A DNA stretch of 7,901 nucleotides. It comes from Christensenella sp. UBA3700. GTDB lineage: Bacteria > Bacillota > Clostridia > Christensenellales > UBA3700. A model generated the notes under the pieces. That model made no database searches. It was not told the origin of the DNA and worked only from the letters and a program-made list of their open reading frames with translations. The DNA lies in the NCBI GenBank assembly GCA_002372775.1, contig DFIJ01000080.1, forward strand, positions 1 through 7,901, given 5' to 3'. The position numbers and the translations under genes were made by a program. Within the stretch, counting starts at the first letter, position 1; each line of letters opens with the position of its first letter. This document shows positions 1 to 7,521 of the stretch, in pieces.

Positions 1-536
1 CATTTTGAAACATCAGTGCAAATTACATTATTTTTATTTGAATATAACTTATTTAAAATCTTATTTTTATCTATTTTAATATATTCTAATAAAGATAGAG
101 AAATACCTAGTATTTTTTTATCTTTATATAATAAATAAATCATATCATTACTAATATAAATATATTTCCTTTCCTTGGAAAATAATATATTATATAATTT
201 TTTTATTTTACTGTATTTTAAATTTAATATATTAATATAATAATATTCTATATTATTAGATATATTATATATAATATAATTATAAAAATAGTTTAAGTCT
301 TCCTCAAAGTCAACTCGCTTTTCAGTTTTTTTGTAAGTCCAAAAGATTTTATCTCCGTATTTTTTATCCAAAATTGAAAAATCTTTAATATTTTTCTTTG
401 CGTTATTGATACCTACAAACAAAGTAGGCTTCGTCAAGTCAGCTAATGAAACATCATTAACTTGCTCAACGAAACCTTTTAAATTTTTTATTTTTGTATC
501 AGAAATAATATAACCTAAACTACTCATACTTGTCAT
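1..536 (-). CDS. Unrecognised protein, N-terminal 178 codons, runs off the left edge
   Basis: The reading frame is open from an ATG at 536-534 to the left edge, 178 codons without a stop. In DNA this AT-rich an open frame of that length is very unlikely by chance, so I call it a real gene whose 3' end lies outside the window. The protein starts MTSMSSLGYIISDTK. Residues 1-78 have ordinary composition and include a stretch around LTKPTLFVGINNAKKNIKDF and a KKTEKRVDFEEDL segment. From about residue 79 on it is dominated by Ile, Asn, Lys, Tyr and Leu, and the DNA falls to roughly 12% GC over positions 1-300, against about 28% over 301-536. There is no signal peptide or convincing membrane helix in the visible part. 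A second in-frame ATG at 527-525 (Met4) could be the true start, because the predicted promoter would leave almost no leader before the first ATG. I do not recognise the family. It may be expressed separately from the baseplate operon. Existence of the gene is well supported; its function is unknown. Confidence 0.82.
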   Translation of the reverse strand, partial: MTSMSSLGYIISDTKIKNLKGFVEQVNDVSLADLTKPTLFVGINNAKKNIKDFSILDKKYGDKIFWTYKKTEKRVDFEEDLNYFYNYIIYNISNNIEYYYINILNLKYSKIKKLYNILFSKERKYIYISNDMIYLLYKDKKILGISLSLLEYIKIDKNKILNKLYSNKNNVICTDVSK

Positions 537-593
537 TTTTTAGACAAATATACAAAAAATTTTTCAAAATCAAAAATTATTTGTGTCTAAAAA
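537..593. repeat. Imperfect inverted repeat spanning the hub stop codon and the next gene's start
   Basis: The arms are 537-550 and 578-593. Nine bases pair (537-545 TTTTTAGAC with 585-593 GTCTAAAAA), then two unpaired bases at 583-584, then five more A/T pairs, leaving a loop of about 27 bases. The right arm overlaps the last codons and stop of the large hub gene. The left arm overlaps the -7 promoter box and ends directly before the ATG of the leftmost gene. No T-tract follows the stem on either strand, so it is not a classical intrinsic terminator. It may be regulatory, or a by-product of AT-rich sequence; folding strength would be modest. Confidence 0.4.
545..574 (-). promoter_or_regulatory. 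Bacteroidota-type promoter (TTTG / TAnnTTTG) for the leftmost gene
   Basis: On the minus strand TATATTTG lies at 552-545 and matches the Bacteroidota -7 consensus TAnnTTTG. A TTTG at 574-571 sits 18 bases upstream of it, close to the usual 19-21 base spacing of the -33 element. A second TTTG at 568-565 is too close at 12 bases. The expected transcription start near 538-542 would give a leader of only a few bases before the ATG at 536, or about 13 bases before the ATG at 527. The region is AT-rich, so a chance match is possible, but its position in the only intergenic gap and directly before a gene supports it. Confidence 0.55.
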
Positions 594-3500
594 CGTGATA
601 TTCCATAGTACAAGGACTTGCTGACCTATAAACATTACAATTATTCTGTACAAAATCTGAAATCCATTTAGAACCATCAAAAGCACAAGTGTGGAAATGA
701 ATATTTTTGTTAGGAGTTGACCACATTGTGCAAATATCACCCGCCATAGGGTTATATTTGAAGCCAAATTCTTGCTTATTTGAGGTTGTACCTGAATCTA
801 TCTCTGTAAATTCACTACCCTGAACACTCATAGCACTACAAACTTCCCAAGGATATACTCTCCAATATTTCCTTCCTAAGCCTGTGCTTTCTAAAGCTCT
901 GTTTATAGCACCCGTACAAGAGCCACAACTTCCTTTTGCACTAGGTGTTTTACCTCTTGCTCTACATACATTTTGCTGCCAATAGTGCAGGTTCTTAACA
1001 AAGGCATTTACATCCCAATTTGAAGATGTAAATGGGCCATCTACTGCTGTAGTATTACTTGAAGGTGACATAACGCTATCACAATCTGCAATACTATTTT
1101 TAACGTCAGGATAAATAGCTTCAATTCCTGTTGAAGGGAATACGTGCGTTACCACTTCATTAGCACTATACTTTTTAACTATGGCTTTTCTGAAATCTGA
1201 ATTCATACCGCCTTCATCAGCAAAGCTAATTGCGGGAACTTGTTTATTGGTTTTTTCATCAATTACTTGAATTTGTGTTTGGGTGCTTCCTTTCTTAAGG
1301 AATACCAAGTAGCCTGCAGGAGGCAAACTCTGATTACCATTTTCGCCAGGAACATACCAATATATTTTTTCAATAATTCCACTATATGCTTGGAGCATCA
1401 TATCAAGAACTTTTCCAAAATTAGTGTCATTGTGTGCGTTAGTTAAATAAATGGTATCTCCCTTACTCTTTGTTTTTTCAATTCCAATGCTAACCTTAAC
1501 AGATGAAGATTGTGATGTCTGATTTAATGCGTGTAAGAATCCATTTGCAAATTCTGATACATCATCTTTTCCATTGTTAACAATTGGAGGCGCAGGCTCC
1601 CAGAATGTCTTACTTGGGCTATCTGGCGAAGATGTGAACACACTATTATATTCTTGGAAAAGGAAATCTGCTTTCTTCCATAAAGAATCACCATTATTAG
1701 GGTTACTTTTATTTTCAAAATTGGTTTGTTTACCACATTTTCCTTTACTTCCAATATGTTCGTAATCATATCCACCCATAGTACAATAAGCAAATACCCT
1801 TCTCATATCATCTTCAGTGATAACGTGTGTGTTAGGGGCTTTCTTATGCTCAGTTTTACCCTTATTCCATATTTCAACGTTACAGCCATCTTGTACCTTA
1901 GCTATTTCACCTACTAAACTACCTGGTCCGTTTACGAACACAGGCATTACAAGTTTTTCATATTTGTTAGCTAAGTCTAAATTTGCTGCTTTATTACCTG
2001 TACCTTGCTGCTTTGTACCGAATAGATAAATCCACTTATTATTAGCCTTACACCAATGATATTTATTACATACCATCGCTGCTGCAACCCTTAGCATTAA
2101 GCTATTATTTTGAGTGAATCCCCTATATTCAGCAGCTATAGCAGCGCAAAGCACTTGACCAATAGTCATATCTGCTGTTATACCAGTTGATAATGGAGTC
2201 CCTTCTTGTACCCATTTATTAATGTTACCATTACCACTAAAATCTCCAAATTTCATATTAAGGAATGATTGTGGTATTCCTCCTCCGGCAGAACCACCAA
2301 TAGACAATGGGAATTCCTCATATGGGCAATCGTTGTCAGTGCTAGCAAATGCTGACTTATTTACTTCAGTATTTATACCGCCAAAAGTGCCATCATTAAC
2401 TCTACTTACACTAGTTTCCTCAACGATTCTTGTTGTGACATTAGCCATTCTAACTCCCCTGAATTTAGTAACCATATCTCCTTGTTCAATGTGGTGCGTA
2501 ACATTGATAATTTGATATGTACCCCTAAACATAGGAACATTATTAAGAACAAATAACATAAGCGGTTGTACCCAAGCGCAACCCATCATTATTACTTCGC
2601 ACTCATAAGAGTTGTTTGAATAAACAGAATATAAGTCCTGTCCATATGTGTACTCTTTAGACTCATCACCTTGGCTTGAATTTTCGTTATTCTGACAAGC
2701 AATAGCGAATTGAGCCTTAATTGATTGTTCAGTTACCGTAGGGTTATCCATTGATATGTTAATATCTTTGAAATAACTTTGATACATTTTTCCATATGAT
2801 ACGCCAAATGCTGGAATATTTAAACCTGATGTACTTCCCGCATTTCTTGACTTAAGAGCCTCCGGCCATTTATTTCTTGAGCTTTCAGGCATATTAATCA
2901 TAAAGCCATCGTTCTCATATTCAGCATTTTTAATATCCAAATGGCTTGATGCCTCATAAGCATAGTTAACAATGAAATTAGGGTGTCTGTTAACTTCCCA
3001 ACTATCAGTATAAGGAACGCAATCAAACATTCTTATCATATTATCCTTATCTGATAAATCCAAGAAATTCTGTACGCAGATAAAGTTGAATTTGTTTTGT
3101 GAATAAATTGATGAAAGGAAAGCCAATAATGAATAATCAGCATTCATATAAGATTCAACTATTTTATCACAGAAATCTCCAATATTGACAGGTATATCAT
3201 TAGCATAGTTATAATATGCATCGATGAAATGGAAATATTTGTCATCAGATTCGAAGAATTTATGCATCGTGAAATTTTCAAAATCTGTATCACTCATTCC
3301 ACCTATCCACTTATCATAAAGCAGTTTGCAATATCTGTAGACACCAACTTTAATATCTGTTGTTGTTTCAGTTTTCTTTGCCTGAGATACTGAATTATCC
3401 ATTGTTTCTTCATTGACATCTTCAGTTACCCTTTCCAAGAATCCTTTAAAGAACGCTTTTAATTTACCTTCTTCAACTTTTATCTTCTTAGGCTCATCTA

Positions 3501-6500
3501 AAAAGAAGAACTTACTTGATTTCATAAATAAGCAAGGGGCTAAACCAAAATCAACGAATTGTTTAACACCAGGAGAGCCATCACGATTACCAACTCTTAT
3601 GCCAATAGTTTTATCTGTTGTACTACCGCCTAAATCTTCATCGATGCAAATATAATTTCTGAAGAAATTTTCTCCCACTTCACCAACGAATAATTCTAAG
3701 ATACCTTCATATGATTTACCATCATTAGCGCCTCTAAATACTCCTTCTTTGAACCATGTTCTATCCTTTCCAAAGAACCAAGAATCCTTTTCAATTTCAC
3801 CAAGAGAACAGAAGAAATTATCATATGTTCTACCTTGTGATGCTTTATTTAAGGTGAATTCCATATTGCTCTTGAGTTCTTTAAATGAAACAATAAGGCT
3901 ATTATTCTGTACACCCTTATCAATCCAGTCTAAGAATTCCTTTTCAAGCTTTAATAGAACTTGACCATCTAATTTCCAAAGTAATTCAGAACAATCTTCT
4001 ATTGTTTCACTTTTTGCTGAGCATCCAACAAATTTATTGACTTTATTTTCTCGTCTTGTAGCCCAAACAATACCTCCAGCAAACAATACAGCAGGCAATG
4101 GTATTATTGAAATTGTTTTATCTTTGTTGCACAATTCATCTTCAAAAATTTTTACATAATCATAAAGATAGCCTAAAGAACAAAGAAGCATAAATCCCTT
4201 CGCCCTATCGTCTTTTTGATTATAATAAAGTAATTGTGTAAACAATGAAACATCTTTATTAGGTTTTAATGATGTATCAAGACCTGGTATTTCAGTAATG
4301 GTGAAATTATTTGTGTTTAATTCTGTAAAGAAATCTTCATATCCATCATCTTTGGTTCTTGTAACAAAATTACCATCTTTATCTCTCCATCCACCACCTA
4401 AGTTTTCTTTGATGAAATTATTCATATTGTAGCCACCACCCCAAGACATAGATTTCAAATAGTTTGTTGTGCATGGCAACATACAAGACTTATCAGTAGG
4501 CATTAACTTAGCAGCATCCTTAATAGGATAGGCTATTAAAGACTTGTAATTACTACAATAATCCTTATATTTACGACTATCGTAAGTTGCTTCATCTAAT
4601 ATCTTAGCCTTATAATAGTTTTCACTATCAATACCATCCATTTGTGCTTCACATATATTTTTAATACGATTGATATTAGTTTCTATGTTAAAGCAATTGT
4701 CCTTATGCCTATTGGTTATGACAGTTTGAGAAACATTAAAATAATCTTCAGATGAAGAAGCAACATTACTTTTTAAAATTTCATCTTTTATTTTCTTCCA
4801 AGAAAGGTCTTGTATTGGTAATGCATAAACAGTTTTTCCGTTATTTGTATCAATTTTACAAATATTAAATTCTGAATTGCTTAATATGCCTACGCTATCT
4901 TTGCTATTTTGCCAAGGCCATATTCCGTCAGATGGCTTTTGGATTGTACCTCCTTCAAAACCATTAAGCATTAATAAAACATTTCCAAGCTCATTTGAAA
5001 GAGGCTTCAACAAATCTTTTAAGCCATTGCTTATTTTTTCAGATTTAATAAGGTTTTCTGCTTCGGCTCTTCCAAGTGCTTCACAATCCTTATCCCATCC
5101 TTTGATATTTGTTAAGCCTAAAATCTGTAACGCTCTTAAAGCAACCAAACTCAATAAAGAAGTTGGTTCGTTTTGGCTAAAATCTGAATATACATTATTT
5201 GTCAAAATAAAATCAAGAGGTGAAAGTGGGTGTGCCATTATAGCCTTTACACTACTTGTAGAGCCAGCTGCACCATTAGTTTCTCCTGCTTGTACTGTTT
5301 TAACAAATTCATCGATACCATTTAAAATACCGTGAACGAGGTCAGTTTCTCTGAAAACATTACCATAGTCGCCAACCCAACTTTCTTCCCTATTCTTTAA
5401 ACCATTCTTTTCTACTATTTTTGTTACTTTAGGGAATGGTGGAACTATTAAATATCCTTCATCAGAACGATATATTTCAGGAACATCAGCAACATCATCG
5501 TCATCTGTTATCCCTAATTTATTTGTATCTCTTTTAGGCTTTTCATTTTCAATTAAAAGCCCTGTTTGATATATCATATGAGCAAATGTCTCAAAATGCG
5601 CCATCATAATTTTTGTCACATTTTCAACAGTAGGCTTAAAACCTAATCTCTGTGCAAGAGCATCTGCTTTATTACTTGCTATTTTAGATGATAAATCTCT
5701 TTCCTTATCTGTAGCGTCTTTTATAGCCTTATTTAAAGTACTTGAGAAGCCTCCATCATAGTAATAATATGCTAACTTAGTTTTTGAATATTTGTTAACA
5801 TCGCCTTTATAATTCTGTCTTAAAACATTGCTTTCAAAAGCGTTATAAAGGAAAGGAGTTTGCTCTTTTATATCATCATTAATATTGTTTTTATCAATTA
5901 CCAATTGACCCTGATGTTTATCATCTTCTTGTATTCGTTGAGTTGGCATTGCCTCAGCGAAATTCTTAGGGTTTGGTAAGTTGGCATTAACAAATTCCTC
6001 ATTAAATGTTTTTATTTCAGCAATTAAGCTTTCGTAAGCGCCATTAACAGTACCATCCTTATCATCGAAATGTTCAGCAAATGATTCTTTTGCATCATTT
6101 TCAACGATAACAATAGCACCTTCACCTATTTTATAATCTGCCAAATCAGTAATGAATAAATCCGCATCATCAGATAGGTTTTTATTCTTCACCAATTCAT
6201 TTATTTTTGAAACATAGTTTTCATATAAACTTTTAATATTGTTATATTTTTGGGTTATATGTTCTACGTTATTTTTTTCTTGCATTTCTGGACTTGATTG
6301 GGAAATTTGCTCAGCAGCAGTTTCAGCTTGCTTCATTTGTTTAAGGAGTTCTCCAATCTTAGGTATAGCTTTTTCTCCACCATTATATCCAGGAATTGTA
6401 AAGTTTTTCTCATGCCAATAAGCAGCACCCAAAAAGTCTGAATAAGGGGCTGCTACTAAGGCATTAAGCATTACGTCATTTAAAAATGAGAATTGATAGC

Positions 6501-7188
6501 CAACGAATTTAGCAGTACAAGAGAAATTACCTGTATCAGAATTAAATCTTGCTCTAAAATCAGCGCAAGTTAATTCATATGCTACTGGTTGGCCATAAAA
6601 CCCTTTTACAAAAAGAGTAAACTTAGGATAAGGGAAAGTGAAAAAACATTGGAAAAAAGTATTAACAATATTGCCGTCATAATTTCCGCCTATAGCCATT
6701 TCAGCATTGTTGGTTTCAAATGCTTCCTTTTGAGCAAACACTGAAGCACCACGAATATCAACGAATTCAATGGTTACTTCAGGAACCATAAAGTGATTAT
6801 AGGCTATATCAATATAGTTTATTCCGAATAGTTCAGCACTTGCCCCAGCTCCTTTTATATCTGAAATATGTGTATCAGTCCAATTGGTAGTTAACGAGTT
6901 TATTGAGCCTCCATCTGTGGTTGTTATTTTAGTTCCACCCATAAGATTAACAGACTCATTTCCGCCTTTGCTTATATATGAAAATTTATAAACTTTATTA
7001 CCAGTTTGGATAGTTCTACCTATTGTTTCTATTTCAAGATTAACAAAAATGCTATAGTCTTCAAGGTCTGGAGTCATTTCAAATGTCTCCAAACCTCCCT
7101 CATCGTATCCGTTTACTGAGCTGTTATAATTAGGCTCAACATAAACTATATTGTTAGTCTGACTTATTATTGTTCTACTTTTTGCCAT
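577..7188 (-). CDS. Giant baseplate hub/spike-like protein fused to cell-wall hydrolase modules (2203 aa)
   Basis: Probably the central tail hub of a contractile-tailed phage, carrying its own peptidoglycan-cutting enzymes. Visible order: a beta-rich N-terminal domain, about residues 1-260, with a TLFVKGFYGQPVAYELTCAD segment near 191-210; a helical, coiled-coil-like stretch at about 278-338; about 1000 residues I cannot assign, with a hydrophobic stretch at 1025-1044; a second hub-like part at about 1395-1585 (YGKMYQSYFKDI near 1468, then a PMFRGTY...THHI...RMAN stretch ending near 1583); a Gly/Ser/Asn-rich linker to about 1672; a possible SleB-like hydrolase at about 1674-1830 with Glu1687 in AAEYRG; a Pro-rich linker near 1850-1876; an unassigned domain to about 2050; and a C-terminal cysteine amidase at 2055-2203. 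In the amidase, Cys2091 in GSCTGAINRAL and His2166 in HFHTCAFDGSKWISDF are the likely catalytic pair, with NPMAGD at 2146-2151 before the His strand. The start is ATG 5 bases after the LysM gene's stop, without a Shine-Dalgarno sequence. T4 splits hub and lysozyme between gp27 and gp5; this protein is far larger. The hub role is inferred from motifs and neighbours. The amidase assignment is firmer. Confidence 0.85.
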   Translation of the reverse strand: MAKSRTIISQTNNIVYVEPNYNSSVNGYDEGGLETFEMTPDLEDYSIFVNLEIETIGRTIQTGNKVYKFSYISKGGNESVNLMGGTKITTTDGGSINSLTTNWTDTHISDIKGAGASAELFGINYIDIAYNHFMVPEVTIEFVDIRGASVFAQKEAFETNNAEMAIGGNYDGNIVNTFFQCFFTFPYPKFTLFVKGFYGQPVAYELTCADFRARFNSDTGNFSCTAKFVGYQFSFLNDVMLNALVAAPYSDFLGAAYWHEKNFTIPGYNGGEKAIPKIGELLKQMKQAETAAEQISQSSPEMQEKNNVEHITQKYNNIKSLYENYVSKINELVKNKNLSDDADLFITDLADYKIGEGAIVIVENDAKESFAEHFDDKDGTVNGAYESLIAEIKTFNEEFVNANLPNPKNFAEAMPTQRIQEDDKHQGQLVIDKNNINDDIKEQTPFLYNAFESNVLRQNYKGDVNKYSKTKLAYYYYDGGFSSTLNKAIKDATDKERDLSSKIASNKADALAQRLGFKPTVENVTKIMMAHFETFAHMIYQTGLLIENEKPKRDTNKLGITDDDDVADVPEIYRSDEGYLIVPPFPKVTKIVEKNGLKNREESWVGDYGNVFRETDLVHGILNGIDEFVKTVQAGETNGAAGSTSSVKAIMAHPLSPLDFILTNNVYSDFSQNEPTSLLSLVALRALQILGLTNIKGWDKDCEALGRAEAENLIKSEKISNGLKDLLKPLSNELGNVLLMLNGFEGGTIQKPSDGIWPWQNSKDSVGILSNSEFNICKIDTNNGKTVYALPIQDLSWKKIKDEILKSNVASSSEDYFNVSQTVITNRHKDNCFNIETNINRIKNICEAQMDGIDSENYYKAKILDEATYDSRKYKDYCSNYKSLIAYPIKDAAKLMPTDKSCMLPCTTNYLKSMSWGGGYNMNNFIKENLGGGWRDKDGNFVTRTKDDGYEDFFTELNTNNFTITEIPGLDTSLKPNKDVSLFTQLLYYNQKDDRAKGFMLLCSLGYLYDYVKIFEDELCNKDKTISIIPLPAVLFAGGIVWATRRENKVNKFVGCSAKSETIEDCSELLWKLDGQVLLKLEKEFLDWIDKGVQNNSLIVSFKELKSNMEFTLNKASQGRTYDNFFCSLGEIEKDSWFFGKDRTWFKEGVFRGANDGKSYEGILELFVGEVGENFFRNYICIDEDLGGSTTDKTIGIRVGNRDGSPGVKQFVDFGLAPCLFMKSSKFFFLDEPKKIKVEEGKLKAFFKGFLERVTEDVNEETMDNSVSQAKKTETTTDIKVGVYRYCKLLYDKWIGGMSDTDFENFTMHKFFESDDKYFHFIDAYYNYANDIPVNIGDFCDKIVESYMNADYSLLAFLSSIYSQNKFNFICVQNFLDLSDKDNMIRMFDCVPYTDSWEVNRHPNFIVNYAYEASSHLDIKNAEYENDGFMINMPESSRNKWPEALKSRNAGSTSGLNIPAFGVSYGKMYQSYFKDINISMDNPTVTEQSIKAQFAIACQNNENSSQGDESKEYTYGQDLYSVYSNNSYECEVIMMGCAWVQPLMLFVLNNVPMFRGTYQIINVTHHIEQGDMVTKFRGVRMANVTTRIVEETSVSRVNDGTFGGINTEVNKSAFASTDNDCPYEEFPLSIGGSAGGGIPQSFLNMKFGDFSGNGNINKWVQEGTPLSTGITADMTIGQVLCAAIAAEYRGFTQNNSLMLRVAAAMVCNKYHWCKANNKWIYLFGTKQQGTGNKAANLDLANKYEKLVMPVFVNGPGSLVGEIAKVQDGCNVEIWNKGKTEHKKAPNTHVITEDDMRRVFAYCTMGGYDYEHIGSKGKCGKQTNFENKSNPNNGDSLWKKADFLFQEYNSVFTSSPDSPSKTFWEPAPPIVNNGKDDVSEFANGFLHALNQTSQSSSVKVSIGIEKTKSKGDTIYLTNAHNDTNFGKVLDMMLQAYSGIIEKIYWYVPGENGNQSLPPAGYLVFLKKGSTQTQIQVIDEKTNKQVPAISFADEGGMNSDFRKAIVKKYSANEVVTHVFPSTGIEAIYPDVKNSIADCDSVMSPSSNTTAVDGPFTSSNWDVNAFVKNLHYWQQNVCRARGKTPSAKGSCGSCTGAINRALESTGLGRKYWRVYPWEVCSAMSVQGSEFTEIDSGTTSNKQEFGFKYNPMAGDICTMWSTPNKNIHFHTCAFDGSKWISDFVQNNCNVYRSASPCTMEYHVFRHK

Positions 7189-7193
7189 CGTGT

Positions 7194-7514
7194 TTATTCT
7201 AATCCATATAATTTTTCATATGTATCTATATCAGCATTATATCTTGCTATAGTAGTATCCAATGGATAAGGTATTCTGATTCTTGTTCCACTAGGAATCT
7301 TATACTCCAAAGAACCAAGTTCAGGATTTGCTTGCAATATTAGCCAATCATAATTGGCATCCCCATAGTACTGATAGGATAACAAGTCAAATCTTGTTTT
7401 CCCTGCCTCATAATAAGTATAATAATCAGTACTTTTTATAGGTATTTCTATATAAGGGACGTGCAAAATTTGTCCGTCCCTTCTGAATTTCTCGTATCTA
7501 TCGTATCTTCCCAT
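7194..7514 (-). CDS. LysM-like baseplate wedge/tail protein (gp53 / tail protein X type), 106 aa
   Basis: Likely a structural baseplate protein that helps lock hub and wedges together. Residues about 37-83 form a LysM-like unit: TRFDLLSYQYYGDANYDWLI followed by LQANPELGSLEYKIPSGTRI and RIPYP. The pattern 'D-L-ayr-YYGD...W..I..aNPel....i.pGt.lrIP' is the one seen in T4 gp53-like wedge proteins and in P2 gpX-type tail proteins. Length near 100 residues suits a stand-alone tail LysM protein. The N-terminal 30 residues are charged (MGRYDRYEKFRRDG) and there is no signal peptide, as expected for a virion protein. The start ATG is 7 bases after the upstream stop, preceded by AATTAAAAT with no Shine-Dalgarno sequence. 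Its place between the adaptor-like gene and the hub fits baseplate gene order. Which of gp53 or gpX is the closer relative cannot be decided by eye. A soluble peptidoglycan-binding role is less likely in this context. Confidence 0.8.
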   Translation of the reverse strand: MGRYDRYEKFRRDGQILHVPYIEIPIKSTDYYTYYEAGKTRFDLLSYQYYGDANYDWLILQANPELGSLEYKIPSGTRIRIPYPLDTTIARYNADIDTYEKLYGLE

Positions 7515-7521
7515 ATTTTAA

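Noticed and set aside
537..593. Rho-independent terminator after the hub gene
   Set aside because: The stem is A/T-rich and no T-tract follows it on the minus strand; the next bases are the start codon of the neighbouring gene.
570..767. 65-codon minus-strand frame with hydrophobic composition near the hub 3' end, resembling a small membrane protein such as a holin
   Set aside because: It overlaps the amidase domain out of frame; the hydrophobic look comes from shifted reading of AT-rich codons, and no start signal is visible.
1524..1793. 89-codon minus-strand frame overlapping the hub gene in another phase
   Set aside because: The hub frame continues in both directions with recognisable modules, so there is no need for a frameshift or nested gene here.
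2222..2515. 97-codon plus-strand frame opposite the conserved hub-like part
   Set aside because: Antisense to a region with clear hub-like motifs; no sign of independent coding.
4877..5335. 152-codon open frame on the plus strand opposite the hub gene
   Set aside because: It lies wholly inside the long, motif-bearing minus-strand frame, has no promoter or recognisable domain, and reads as Ser/Pro/Leu-rich antisense sequence.
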